From: Paracoccus kondratievae
GTDB lineage: Bacteria; Pseudomonadota; Alphaproteobacteria; Rhodobacterales; Rhodobacteraceae
Length of the DNA stretch: 64,000 nt
Assembly (NCBI RefSeq): GCF_009301415.1
Contig: NZ_CP045072.1
Span: 1,541,001 to 1,605,000 of the forward strand
Reading direction: 5' to 3'
In this document: in pieces, positions 22,480-31,101 of the stretch
Position numbering within the stretch: the stretch's first letter is position 1
Layout of the letters: each line of letters starts with the position of its first letter
Notes under the pieces: generated by a model
What the model was told of the DNA's origin: nothing
The model's database searches: none
What the model saw: the letters and a program-made list of their open reading frames with translations, nothing else
Translations under genes and position numbers: made by a program

Positions 22480-23414
22480 GGCGACACCTGCTGGGCGAGG
22501 ACAGCCCTATCACCTTCGCCGAGGCTGTCCTGCTTTATCCCGCAAAACCTAAGGAAGCTGGTTATCTGCTGAAAATTGTGCCCGAGATTGGCGAAACCCC
22601 GTGCGCTCAGATCACGCCACGTCAGGTCCGCGCGCTGGCGCAAAAGCTGTACCCAGCAGCCAGTACAGACACATGGGTGCGTCAGGTGATCACTCCGATC
22701 AAGGCGGTGATCAATAATGCCCATGACGAAGGGAAGTGCCCACCGATCAGGATCAAGGGATTTTCGACCGCGGAGCGCGTCGCACAAGACAAAGCGCGGA
22801 ACAAGTTGAGCCGACCGGAGCGGCGACCGGGCAGCTGGGAGTGGATTGACCAGTTCAGCGCACACGCTAGCCCGTATCTCGCTGCCTTGGCGGAATTTAT
22901 GTTTGAAACCGGCGCGCGGATCGGCCAGGCGGTCGCACTAAGACCGCATGATATTGACCTGAAGCAACTGCGCGTGATGCTGCCCGCCAGCAAGGGTCAC
23001 CCTGCGCAATGGGTGTCGATCAGCCCTGAGATGGCGATAAAGTTGGCCAACCTGCCACCGAAGAGGCCGAAAGATCGACGGCGCGGAACGATTATGGACC
23101 CGCGTGTGTTTGGTTATGCCGGGCACAACGGGCCTCTTAAGGCGTGGCGCACGGCCTGCACCAACGCCGGCATTGATTATCTTCCACCCCATAGCGCCGG
23201 CCGTCATGGGTTCTACACCGAACTGCGCGTCAGGCAGGGGCTGGACCCGATCACAGCAGCCAAAGCTGGACGCTGGGCGAACCCCGCTCTGCCAGATCGA
23301 ATCTACGCTCACAACGAGACACCGGACAGCGAAGTACGAGCTCTGATCCGTACATCTCGCGTACACCGCCCTGGCCGGAAACCCCTTAAGTCAATGAATG
23401 GCGGGCGGAAATAG
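22320..23414 (+). CDS. int: Tyrosine site-specific integrase
   Basis: The 364-residue protein has an N-terminal arm/core-binding part and a C-terminal catalytic domain. Catalytic residues are visible: R200 in 'ETGARIGQAVALRP', His and Arg in 'HSAGRHGFYTEL' (H291, R295) and Tyr in 'DRIYAHN' (Y329). It recombines phage and bacterial attachment sites; the tRNA-Thr fragment starts 13 bases after its stop codon. GGAAAGG precedes the ATG. It overlaps the excisionase-like gene by 160 bases. Confidence 0.94.
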   Translation: MPLEPYQRGTSWWARGRVEYSGIPITGYYRRSTGASSEAGAWQWCREEEERQVRRHLLGEDSPITFAEAVLLYPAKPKEAGYLLKIVPEIGETPCAQITPRQVRALAQKLYPAASTDTWVRQVITPIKAVINNAHDEGKCPPIRIKGFSTAERVAQDKARNKLSRPERRPGSWEWIDQFSAHASPYLAALAEFMFETGARIGQAVALRPHDIDLKQLRVMLPASKGHPAQWVSISPEMAIKLANLPPKRPKDRRRGTIMDPRVFGYAGHNGPLKAWRTACTNAGIDYLPPHSAGRHGFYTELRVRQGLDPITAAKAGRWANPALPDRIYAHNETPDSEVRALIRTSRVHRPGRKPLKSMNGGRK

Positions 23415-23427
23415 CAACTTGCGACTT

Positions 23428-23475
23428 CCCTTGGTAAGGGTGAGGTCGAGAGTTCAATCCTCTCCTGCAGCACCA
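23428..23475 (+). other. Attachment site: 3' part of a tRNA-Thr(GGT) gene
   Basis: The sequence holds the anticodon loop TTGGTAA (23431-23437, anticodon GGT) with CCC/GGG stem remnants, variable loop, T-arm GAGAG/CTCTC around TTCAATC (23448-23464) and acceptor 3' strand ending CACCA at 23475. The 5' half of the tRNA is absent, replaced by phage DNA, so this is the phage-side duplicate (attR). The intact gene is expected at the other prophage end, left of the window. Confidence 0.85.
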
Positions 23476-23605
23476 GTCATTCCCTGCAAAATGACCCGCC
23501 TGATGTAGCCGCACCCGGAATGCGCGTGCATGTTGCCGGGGGTGCTGGACCATCTGCGGCCGGGCAGCTAGGCAGGGATGCCCCCCATTGTCCGGAGCCC
23601 TGCCC

Positions 23606-24352
23606 ATGACCGATATCCTGCTGATGCTTGCCGCCGGCTTTCTTGGCGGAATGCTGAACGCTGTTGCGGGGGGCGGTACCTTCATCACCTTTCCGGCGCT
23701 GGTCGCCAGCGGAGTACCCGTCGTTTCGGCCAATGCAACCAGCACGGTCGCGGCGCTGCCCGGCTATCTTTCGGCCGCATTGGGGTTCCGACGCGAAATC
23801 GCCCAGATCGACCGCTCCTTGGTGCTGCGGCTGACCTTCTGGACGGTGATCGGAGGCATCGCCGGTTCTTGCCTGCTACTTGTTTCCTCAAACGAGGCTT
23901 TCGCGGTGCTGGTGCCGTTCCTGCTGCTGGCAGCAACCTCGGTCTTTATCTGGGGCGCGCAAGTGCGGGAATGGGCGGGACGGCGCCGCAACGCCGTGGC
24001 CCCCTTTGGCGCCGGAACCATGGTGCCCGTGGCGATCTATGGCGGTTATTTCAACGGCGGGCTTGGCATCGTGCTGCTGGCGTTGTTCGCACTTTGGGGC
24101 ATGACCGAGCTGAACCAGATGAACGGGCTTAAGAACTGGCTGTCATTCGCATTGTCGGTAATTTCGTTTGCTATCTTTGCCGCTGGCGGTCAGGTCGCCT
24201 GGAAACCAGCGGCGGTGATGAGTGTCGGCACGATTCTGGGCGGCTATCTGGGTGCGCCGGTGGCGCGGCGCATCCCGATCCCTGCCTTGCGAGCATTGAT
24301 TGCGGCCATCGGCTTTGGCATGACGGCAGTGTTCTTCTGGCGGCTCTTCTGA
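23606..24352 (+). CDS. TauE/SafE family membrane transporter (DUF81)
   Basis: From ATG 23606 (GGAG eight bases upstream) the 248-residue protein has about seven to eight hydrophobic segments. The N-terminal 'FLGGMLNAVAGGGTFITFPAL' type motif, cut here to its core 'GGGTFITFP', and 'NATSTVAALPGYLSAALGF' are diagnostic for TauE/SafE proteins, which export sulfite, sulfoacetate or related organic anions. The substrate cannot be read from sequence. It is the first chromosomal gene after the attachment site and is followed after 27 bases by ridA. Confidence 0.87.
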   Translation: MTDILLMLAAGFLGGMLNAVAGGGTFITFPALVASGVPVVSANATSTVAALPGYLSAALGFRREIAQIDRSLVLRLTFWTVIGGIAGSCLLLVSSNEAFAVLVPFLLLAATSVFIWGAQVREWAGRRRNAVAPFGAGTMVPVAIYGGYFNGGLGIVLLALFALWGMTELNQMNGLKNWLSFALSVISFAIFAAGGQVAWKPAAVMSVGTILGGYLGAPVARRIPIPALRALIAAIGFGMTAVFFWRLF

Positions 24353-24379
24353 CGCCAGCCCAACCCGAAAGGATCCTTC

Positions 24380-24730
24380 ATGTCCGAGATCAAGCGCATC
24401 GAGACCGGCCCCCGTATGAGCCAGGCCGTCATCCACAACGGCACCATCTATCTGGCCGGTCAGGTCGGCAAACCCGGCGAATCGGTGACCGAGCAAACCC
24501 GCGAGGTGCTGGCCCAGGTCGACCGGCTGCTGGCCGAATGCGGCTCGGACAAGACCCGCATCCTGTCGGCGCAGGTCTGGCTGGCCGATATGGCCGATTT
24601 CGCTGAAATGAACGCCGTCTGGGACGCTTGGGTTGCCCCCGGCCATGCCCCGGCCCGTGCCACGGGCGAATCGGCGCTGGCGACGCCCGATTACAAGGTC
24701 GAGATCATCGTGGTCGCGGCCCAGAACTGA
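24380..24730 (+). CDS. ridA: RidA family enamine/imine deaminase
   Basis: The 116-residue protein has the YjgF/RidA fold: 'SQAVIHNGTIYLAGQVG' near the N-terminus and 'ARATGESALATPDYKVEIIV' near the C-terminus, containing the carboxylate-binding Arg region. The family hydrolyses reactive 2-aminoacrylate and other enamines released by PLP enzymes. AAAGGA precedes the ATG. Its final 26 bases overlap the convergent lpxB gene. Confidence 0.9.
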   Translation: MSEIKRIETGPRMSQAVIHNGTIYLAGQVGKPGESVTEQTREVLAQVDRLLAECGSDKTRILSAQVWLADMADFAEMNAVWDAWVAPGHAPARATGESALATPDYKVEIIVVAAQN

Positions 24731-25871
24731 TCGCGGCCAGAACCGAACGCGCGGCGCGCAGGCCCGGGGCCTCGCCGCCGCGCCCCAGCCGCTCCATGGT
24801 CTTGCCCATGGCGGCAAACTGCTCGGCCCGCGCCTCGGGGTCTTCGATCAGCCGGTAAAGCGCCCGCGACATCGGCCCCGGCTGGCAGTTGCGGCCCAGG
24901 TATTCCGGCACTGCGCGGGTTTCGCTGACCAGATTGACCAGCGTCACCGTATCCGTCCTGAGCATCAGCCCGATGATGAAGCGGCTAAGCGGCGCAACAT
25001 CATAGCCGATCACCATCGGCACGTTATTCGCCGCCAGATCCAGACTGACCGTGCCCGAGGCCGCCAACGCCAGATCGGCTGCAGCAAAGGCCGCGCGCTT
25101 TTCCCCGGCCCCTTCGACCACGACCGGCGCGGTGGGCCAGCGCCGCGCCATATCATGTACCAGCGCCGAAACCCCGTGCACGGTCGGGATCACCACCCGG
25201 ATTTCGGGCACCCGGTCGCGCAACCGCATCAGCGCCTCGTCAAAGCGCGGACCAAGACGGCTGACCTCGGTTTGGCGTGATCCGGGCAGGCACAGGACCA
25301 GCGGCGCATCAGGCGCAATGCCATTCGCAGCACGGAATGCCGCCGCCTCGGCCTTACCCGCGACGGGATCGGCAACGATCGGATGGCCGACAAAATCACA
25401 GCTCATCCCTGCGGCCTGCATCAGCGGCGGCTCAAAGGGCAGGATCGCCAGCACATGATCAATCACCTGCGCCATCTTGCGGGCCCGACCCGAACGCCAG
25501 GCCCAGACCGAGGGGGCGACATAATGGATGGTGCGTAATGAGGGGTTCAGCGCGCGCGCCTGACGCGCCACACGCAGGCAGAAATCCGGGCTGTCGATGG
25601 TAATCAGCGCATCAGGCTGTGCCTCAGCCACGGCTCGGGCCGTCTGGGCAATCCGCTCTTTCAGGGCGCGATATTTCGGCAGCACCTCCCACAGGCCCAT
25701 AAGGCTAAGCTCTTCCATCGGAAAGCGGCTCACAAGCCCTTGGGCAGCCATGGCAGGCCCGCCAACGCCCATGAATTCGACCCCGGGGGCCGCCAGCTCT
25801 TTCAGCCCGGCCATCAGCGCCCCGCCCAAATTGTCACCGGACGGCTCGCCCGCGATCATGAAGAACTTCAT
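24705..25871 (-). CDS. lpxB: Lipid-A-disaccharide synthase
   Basis: The 388-residue protein begins MKFFMIAGEPSGDNLGG, the standard LpxB opening, and contains 'PRFDEALMRLRDRVPEIRVV' and 'LALAASGTVSLDLAANNVPM', the GT-B family 19 core, plus 'MVIGYDVAPLSRFIIGLML'. It joins UDP-2,3-diacylglucosamine with lipid X to form the lipid A disaccharide at the inner membrane. It is last in a lipid A gene set; a 135-base gap without recognised elements separates it from lpxI. Confidence 0.95.
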   Translation of the reverse strand: MKFFMIAGEPSGDNLGGALMAGLKELAAPGVEFMGVGGPAMAAQGLVSRFPMEELSLMGLWEVLPKYRALKERIAQTARAVAEAQPDALITIDSPDFCLRVARQARALNPSLRTIHYVAPSVWAWRSGRARKMAQVIDHVLAILPFEPPLMQAAGMSCDFVGHPIVADPVAGKAEAAAFRAANGIAPDAPLVLCLPGSRQTEVSRLGPRFDEALMRLRDRVPEIRVVIPTVHGVSALVHDMARRWPTAPVVVEGAGEKRAAFAAADLALAASGTVSLDLAANNVPMVIGYDVAPLSRFIIGLMLRTDTVTLVNLVSETRAVPEYLGRNCQPGPMSRALYRLIEDPEARAEQFAAMGKTMERLGRGGEAPGLRAARSVLAAISSGPRPR

Positions 25872-26006
25872 CGCTTCGCTCCGCGCGCTGCAAGGCCATG
25901 GAATCGAGGACACAGGGCACCGCCTGCATTCCCCGCCCTTGTCTTTGCGGCGCGATCTTTTGGGTTCTGGGGCAACGCAAAGGCAGGCATCAGGTTCCTG
26001 TCCCCG

Positions 26007-26813
26007 CTACCCGTCAGCGCCGCGCGCCCACAGAAACAGACCCGCAGCCTCGGCCCGGCGCACAGTCTCATCCCGTTCCAGCAGGATGACGCTGCCCGCC
26101 TCCCACACGATGCCGGCAAGACCGGCCTCGGCAGCCTGATTGACGGTGTCGGGGCCGACGGTCGGCAGGTCGATACGACGGTCCTGTCCGGGCTTGGGCG
26201 CCTTGTAAAGAACGCCACCCGGCCCGTTCGGATCGGGTTTCAGCCCGGCATGCAGACGCGCAAACTCCAGCATTGCCTGTGTGCCTGGCAGCGATTCGAC
26301 AGCAAGGCACAGCCCCTGAGCAACCACCGCACCCTGCCCGATATCAAGCGAGCCAAGACCCCGGACGATTGCGGCCGCGCGTGCAGCGTCCTTTTGATCA
26401 CGGGGGCTGGGCTCACCGGCCAGCACCCCTTCCCCCGGTACCAGTTCGGGCAGGATCTGATCGACCGAGCGGATGGCGATGCCCGCCTCTTCGAACACGT
26501 CAAGCACAGCGCGTAATGCAGCATCGTCGCCCGATTGCATCCCCATCAGGATGCGCGGCACGATCGAAAGCGTGCGCGGGTCAAAAAGCTCGGGCTCGAT
26601 CCTGGGGCGGCGGATCGCACCGGCAAAGACCGCCTGCGTCACGCCCTGATCGGTCAGTTCGTCCAGAAAGGGCACCAGACGTTCAAGGCGAAAGGGCTTG
26701 GCCTCGACCTCGGGTTTCAGATTGTCCAGCGCATAGACCAAGGGCTGGTCCAGCGCGGCGGCGATGGCGGGGGCAAGCCGGCCCTCGCCGGCAATCAGGG
26801 CGATGCGGCTCAT
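26007..26813 (-). CDS. lpxI: UDP-2,3-diacylglucosamine pyrophosphatase (LpxI type)
   Basis: The 268-residue protein begins MSRIALIAGEGRLAPAIAAA and carries the LpxI C-terminal domain ('VGPDTVNQAAEAGLAGIVWE'). LpxI replaces LpxH in many alphaproteobacteria and cleaves UDP-diacylglucosamine to lipid X, the substrate for the next enzyme, LpxB. It lies ten bases after lpxA, in the usual fabZ-lpxA-lpxI-lpxB order. Confidence 0.93.
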   Translation of the reverse strand: MSRIALIAGEGRLAPAIAAALDQPLVYALDNLKPEVEAKPFRLERLVPFLDELTDQGVTQAVFAGAIRRPRIEPELFDPRTLSIVPRILMGMQSGDDAALRAVLDVFEEAGIAIRSVDQILPELVPGEGVLAGEPSPRDQKDAARAAAIVRGLGSLDIGQGAVVAQGLCLAVESLPGTQAMLEFARLHAGLKPDPNGPGGVLYKAPKPGQDRRIDLPTVGPDTVNQAAEAGLAGIVWEAGSVILLERDETVRRAEAAGLFLWARGADG

Positions 26814-26823
26814 GGATCAGGTC

Positions 26824-27609
26824 TCACGGATGCGGCGCCAGAAAACTGCGGTCCGAGGGGCCAAGGATGAAATCCAGCACCTCGCGCACCATGGGCGTGG
26901 TCTCGCCCTCGGCCAGATGGCGGGCGGTGTCGCGGAAACTGCCCTGCCCCAATTGCCCCAACATCTCGCGCAGCGCATGGATTTCGTCGCGCGACGCGCC
27001 GCGACGCCTGAGCCCGACGAGGTTCAGCCCGTCCAGATGCCCGCGGGGGCCCTGTACAAGGCCAAAGGGGATCACATCCGCCGTCACCATGGTCACCGCA
27101 CCGATCATGGCACCGCGCCCGATACGCACCCATTGGTGAACGCCGGACAGTCCCCCGACGATGACGTCATCCTCAAGCACGCAATGGCCGGCGACCGAGG
27201 CGTTGTTGACCAGAATTACCCGGTTGCCGATGTGGCAATCATGGGCGACATGACTGCCCGCCATGAACAGCCCGTCATCGCCGATGCGGGTAACGCCGCC
27301 GCCACCCTCGGTGCCGGGGTTCATGGTCACATATTCGCGGATACGATTTCGGGCGCCGATCTCAAGCCGGGTACGCTCACCCCGGAATTTGAGGTCCTGC
27401 GGCACCTCGCCCAGCGAGGCAAAGGGGAAAACCGTGGTTTCCTCGCCAATCGCGGTCTCGCCGGCGATGACCACATGCGATTTCAGGACCACGCGCGGCC
27501 CCAGCGTGACCTCTGGCCCGATCACGCAGAACGGGCCGATCTCGCAACCCTCGCCGATCCGCGCGGCGGGATCGACGACAGCCGAGGGATGGATCAATGT
27601 CTCAGCCAT
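26824..27609 (-). CDS. lpxA: Acyl-ACP--UDP-N-acetylglucosamine O-acyltransferase
   Basis: Start at ATG 27609 ([14 protein letters not shown]); 261 residues. Repeated hexapeptides of the left-handed beta helix are visible through residues 10-180, and the catalytic His lies in '[13 protein letters not shown]'. The C-terminal helical part has '[17 protein letters not shown]'. It performs the first acylation of lipid A synthesis in the cytoplasm. It overlaps fabZ by eight bases, so the two are translationally coupled. Confidence 0.95.
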   Translation of the reverse strand: MAETLIHPSAVVDPAARIGEGCEIGPFCVIGPEVTLGPRVVLKSHVVIAGETAIGEETTVFPFASLGEVPQDLKFRGERTRLEIGARNRIREYVTMNPGTEGGGGVTRIGDDGLFMAGSHVAHDCHIGNRVILVNNASVAGHCVLEDDVIVGGLSGVHQWVRIGRGAMIGAVTMVTADVIPFGLVQGPRGHLDGLNLVGLRRRGASRDEIHALREMLGQLGQGSFRDTARHLAEGETTPMVREVLDFILGPSDRSFLAPHP

Positions 27610-28081
27610 TCTCGCCACGGTTCAGCATGGCCATGACCTCGGCCTCGGCGGCAAGCTCGCCTCCGACCATAGCCCGGCCTTCGAATTTCCAGATCTTGCC
27701 ACCGCCGCGCAGGGTCTTCATGTGCAGCTCAAGCACGTCGCCCGGCACCACCTTGCGGCGAAAGCGGCATTTGTCGATCGACATGAAATAAGTACCCATG
27801 CCCTTGTCGGCGAGGTTCAGCGTCGTGCCGACCAGAACCGCCGCCGATTGCGCCATGGCCTCGATGATCAAGACGCCAGGCATGACGGGTTCCTGCGGGA
27901 AATGCCCTTCGAAATGCGGCTCGTTCGATGTCACATTCTTGACGCCGACACAGCTTTCGCCCGGCACGATATCGCGCACCCGATCCACCAGCAGGAAGGG
28001 GTAACGATGCGGCAGGATCCGCTTGATCATGGCAAGATCGACTTCGGTCGGAGGGATATAGGCAGTCTCGTCGGCAGCCAT
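27602..28081 (-). CDS. fabZ: 3-hydroxyacyl-ACP dehydratase
   Basis: From ATG 28081 (GAGGACCGC upstream) it encodes 159 residues of the hotdog fold. The active-site His lies in '[12 protein letters not shown]' and the Glu in '[13 protein letters not shown]'. It dehydrates 3-hydroxyacyl-ACP in fatty-acid elongation and competes with LpxA for substrate, which explains their joint operon. The lpxD gene often found upstream is not here; the neighbour is a membrane protein operon instead. Confidence 0.95.
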   Translation of the reverse strand: MAADETAYIPPTEVDLAMIKRILPHRYPFLLVDRVRDIVPGESCVGVKNVTSNEPHFEGHFPQEPVMPGVLIIEAMAQSAAVLVGTTLNLADKGMGTYFMSIDKCRFRRKVVPGDVLELHMKTLRGGGKIWKFEGRAMVGGELAAEAEVMAMLNRGENG

Positions 28082-28159
28082 GCGGTCCTCTTGAAATGTT
28101 TCCATTTGCCTAGCAACGGGGCGCGTTCTTGGCAAGTTTCGCGGCAGCGATGCGCGGCC

Positions 28160-30265
28160 TCAGGCCGAGCCGCGCAACCGCCCGCGTCCTTCGGCCAGCC
28201 AGCCGGAAATCGCAAGCCCCGCGATCAGCACCAGCCATGCCCAGCCCGGCAATAGCGGACGGTGGGTCATGCCGCTGACCGATGCCGCCTCGCGCGGGGT
28301 GATCGCGATCCATGGCCGGTCGATGCCCTGACCATGGGCAGGCCGCCCCTCGCGCACGGTACGCAGCGCGGGCACACCCTCTGAAAGCCGAAGCACCCCG
28401 CCCCGCGTCGCCTCGGCCAAGGGACCAAGAGCCGCGCCCGAAGCCACCGTTTCCTCAAATTCCAAAGGTGCGGCGGGACCAAGGGCCAGCACCCGCTCGA
28501 TCTCGCCCTCGGCCAACCGGTAAAGGCCCGGACCCGGCGCAGTCCAATGCGCGGTGAAACGGCCCGGTCCTGCCTCGGTCAGGGGAATCTCTTCGCTCTT
28601 GCCATCGGGATGGGTAATGCGGACCGGACCGGCCGAGACATCCATCGTCCGGCGGGTGATCGTGACCGCAAGGCCGGGACCGACATCGGCAAGCAGCGCC
28701 TCTTCCTCAAGATCGGGCTCTTTCATCGACCAATGGGCGATACGGCGCAGCAGTTCAAGCTGCGGCCCGCCCCCCTCGAACCCCCGGCCCCACAGCCAGA
28801 CCTGATCCGAAGTCAGCATCGCTACCCGCCCCTTGCCGACGCGGCCAAGCAGCAACAGCGGCGCATCATCGGCCCCGCTCAGCACCACTTGCGCGCGCGG
28901 GCCGGGAATAACTTCGGACATGCGCAGCCATCGCCCCCAGCTCCGCTCGGCCCCTTCGACCGGAGCGCCGGGCAGATCCGAGGTGACGGGGTGGCGCGAG
29001 CCCTCTTCGGTCAGGCGCGGCAGAAAGGGCTGGTCATAAATCCGCCCCGTCGGACGCGCGGGCAGGATCGCCCCCAGAGGCGAAAGGTTCAGGCTTTCGA
29101 CCGAGGACATCTCGGGCCCGGCCGAGACCAGAATCGCCCCGCCCTCTTCGACATAACGGCGGATATTGTCGTAATATTGGGGCAGCAGGATGCCCCGTAC
29201 CCGGTAGCGGTCAAAGATGATCAGGTCGAAATCCCTGATCCGCTGCATGAAAAGTTCCTGCGTCGGAAAGGCGATCAGCGACAGCTCCTCGACCGGGATG
29301 GCGTCCATCTTGTCCGGTGGCCGCAGGATAGTAAAATGGATCAGATCCACATTCGCATCTGATTTCAAAAGGTTGCGCCATGTTCTTTCACCGGGATGCG
29401 GCGCACCTGACACCAAAAGCACGCGCAGCCGGTCCCGCACGCCCTGAATCTGCACCGCTGCGGCATTGTTGCGGTCGGTCAGCTCTGGCACATCCGCCTG
29501 TGGTGCCTGGAACGAGATCGAGACCACGTTCTGCCCGGCATGTTTCGGCACAACCGGCAGATCCAGCGTCACGCCGGGTGGCAAATCGAGACTGCGCGTT
29601 TCCTCGCCGTCCAGCATGATGCGCAGCCGCGCGGGGGTCTGGGCAACGCTGTCCGGCACGGCACCCTGATCCTCGATGCGCAGGCGAATGGTGACGGGTT
29701 GGCCGATCAGCCCATAGGCGGGGGCCTCTTCGATCACCAGACGGCGATCCCAGTCGGTCTCTTGCCCGGTCAGCAGCACATGAACCGGGGCCGGAGCGGT
29801 AGCAGGCACCATCGACGCGTCATGCGCAAGCCCGTCGGTCACGGCAATGACCCCCGCAACCCTGCCTTGCGGCTCAGCAGCCAAAGCGCGGGTCAGCGCC
29901 GCGCCAGTCAGCGTCCCGTCGGGATCATCTGCAACGGTGATGCGGCGGATCTCGGTATCAGGCAGTGCCGTAAGCTGGCGCGTCAGCTCATCCACCGCTG
30001 CGTCTGTCTGTGCCGCCCGTCCGGGCAAGGACTGGCTGGCGCTGCGGTCGTCCAGCAGGATGACGATATCGGAAAGCTTATTGCGAATACCCGATTCCAG
30101 TGCCGGCCCGGCCAGGGCAGCAGCCACAGCCAACCCCGCTGCCCCGCGCCACAGCCAGCCACGTAAACCCTGCCACACCGACCACAGCGCCACCAACAGC
30201 GCAAGCACGGCCAGAGCGCCGATCACCGGCCATGGCAGCAGAGGATCAAATGCAAGGCCGTTCAT
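28160..30265 (-). CDS. Membrane protein with large exported glutamine-amidotransferase-like region (end of MoxR/Bat operon)
   Basis: The 701-residue protein has two N-terminal membrane helices (about 13-31 and 38-53), a large domain beginning 'SDIVILLDDRSASQ' (VWA-like metal site start), a Rossmann-type part with 'RLRVLLVSGAPHPGERTW' and 'EEGGAILVSAGPEMSS' resembling the class I glutamine-amidotransferase-like fold, and a C-terminal helix ('GWAWLVLIAGLAISGWLAEG'). Proteins of this form close MoxR-DUF58-BatA-DUF4159 operons in alphaproteobacteria. Function in envelope integrity is inferred. The start overlaps the upstream stop (ATGA). Confidence 0.8.
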   Translation of the reverse strand: MNGLAFDPLLPWPVIGALAVLALLVALWSVWQGLRGWLWRGAAGLAVAAALAGPALESGIRNKLSDIVILLDDRSASQSLPGRAAQTDAAVDELTRQLTALPDTEIRRITVADDPDGTLTGAALTRALAAEPQGRVAGVIAVTDGLAHDASMVPATAPAPVHVLLTGQETDWDRRLVIEEAPAYGLIGQPVTIRLRIEDQGAVPDSVAQTPARLRIMLDGEETRSLDLPPGVTLDLPVVPKHAGQNVVSISFQAPQADVPELTDRNNAAAVQIQGVRDRLRVLLVSGAPHPGERTWRNLLKSDANVDLIHFTILRPPDKMDAIPVEELSLIAFPTQELFMQRIRDFDLIIFDRYRVRGILLPQYYDNIRRYVEEGGAILVSAGPEMSSVESLNLSPLGAILPARPTGRIYDQPFLPRLTEEGSRHPVTSDLPGAPVEGAERSWGRWLRMSEVIPGPRAQVVLSGADDAPLLLLGRVGKGRVAMLTSDQVWLWGRGFEGGGPQLELLRRIAHWSMKEPDLEEEALLADVGPGLAVTITRRTMDVSAGPVRITHPDGKSEEIPLTEAGPGRFTAHWTAPGPGLYRLAEGEIERVLALGPAAPLEFEETVASGAALGPLAEATRGGVLRLSEGVPALRTVREGRPAHGQGIDRPWIAITPREAASVSGMTHRPLLPGWAWLVLIAGLAISGWLAEGRGRLRGSA

Positions 30266-31101
30266 TGCACGACCTCCTCTTCCTCGCGCAGCCGGTCAAG
30301 CAGTGCAGGCACATGGACCTGGTCGGATTTATAGTTCCCGGTCAGCACATACATGATCAGGTTGACCCCGAAACGATAGGCCATCTCGCGCTGGCGTTCG
30401 CCCTCGAAACCAGCCCCGACGCTGAACATGGGCAGGCCGTTGTCGTCCACAGCCCAGGCCTCGGCCCAGGCATTTCCGCCGATCAGGACCGGAGAAACGC
30501 CATCGTTAAGATTGCGGAAAGGGGCACCCTCGGCAGCCTCGGCACCCGCGGGCGGGGCCTCTGCCCAGACATCGCTGTCAAGGTAGCGGCCGGGAAAATT
30601 CCGCAGCAGGTAAAAGCTGCGGGTCAGGACGTGATCCTGCGGGACAGGGGCCAGCGGCGGAATATCGAGCGGCGCGGCCAATGCCTGCAATGCCGCCGTA
30701 CCGTCTGGCCCGCCCAACCCCGCAATATCGCCGTCGCGGGTATCAAACAGGATCATCCCACCCGAGCGCAGGAAATGGTTCAGCCGCACATAGGCTTGCG
30801 GCGAAGGCGGCGCCTGCGTGCCCGTCACCGGCCAGTACAAAAAGGTCAGCAGCGACAGGTCATCCCGGTCGGGATCAATGCCGATCGGCTCACCCGGCTC
30901 AACAGTCGTGCGGGCGGTCAGGACCTGCGACAGCCCGCGCAATCCGGCCTCAGAGGCGGCATCAACTTCGGCATCTCCGGTGATGACATAGGCCAGCGCA
31001 ACCTCGTCGGCGGCTCGGACCAGCCTTGGATCGGGCTCTTCCTGCGCGGAAACCGCAGTCACCCATAGGATCAGCAGCGAAAAAAGCAGCCGCGGTCTCA
31101 T
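30262..31101 (-). CDS. DUF4159 domain protein, secreted
   Basis: The 279-residue protein has a signal peptide (residues 1-19, ending AVSAQ) and a DUF4159 domain with 'LTFLYWPVTGTQ', 'GGMILFDTRDGD' and 'HFLRSGGMI'. In many alphaproteobacteria this domain is fused behind a BatA-like N-terminus in one protein of about 900 residues; here the two are separate genes with an ATGA overlap and DUF4159 has its own signal. It probably works in the periplasm with the adjoining BatA-type protein. Biochemical function is unknown. Confidence 0.83.
   Translation of the reverse strand: MRPRLLFSLLILWVTAVSAQEEPDPRLVRAADEVALAYVITGDAEVDAASEAGLRGLSQVLTARTTVEPGEPIGIDPDRDDLSLLTFLYWPVTGTQAPPSPQAYVRLNHFLRSGGMILFDTRDGDIAGLGGPDGTAALQALAAPLDIPPLAPVPQDHVLTRSFYLLRNFPGRYLDSDVWAEAPPAGAEAAEGAPFRNLNDGVSPVLIGGNAWAEAWAVDDNGLPMFSVGAGFEGERQREMAYRFGVNLIMYVLTGNYKSDQVHVPALLDRLREEEEVVQ

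Larger units (their letters stand above)
1..23475. mobile_element. Right-hand part of an HK97-type temperate siphophage prophage
   Basis: The stretch holds terminase, portal, ClpP-type protease, capsid, connectors, tail tube, tail chaperones and tape measure on the minus strand, an immunity region near 16.9-17.5 kb, and excisionase-like and integrase genes on the plus strand beside a partial tRNA-Thr gene. This gene order is that of a siphovirus with an HK97-type head. The left end, with tail tip and probably lysis genes and the intact tRNA, is outside the window. No structural gene shows a frameshift or stop, apart from the probable programmed shift in the tail chaperones, so the element may be functional. 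No transposase is seen. Confidence 0.95.

Noticed and set aside
23428..23475. Functional tRNA-Thr gene at the prophage end
   Set aside because: The sequence upstream does not supply the acceptor 5' strand or D-arm, so only the 3' half is present.
24705..24730. Overlap of ridA and lpxB as an annotation or sequencing error
   Set aside because: Both proteins end naturally for their families and converge, so a short 3' overlap is acceptable.
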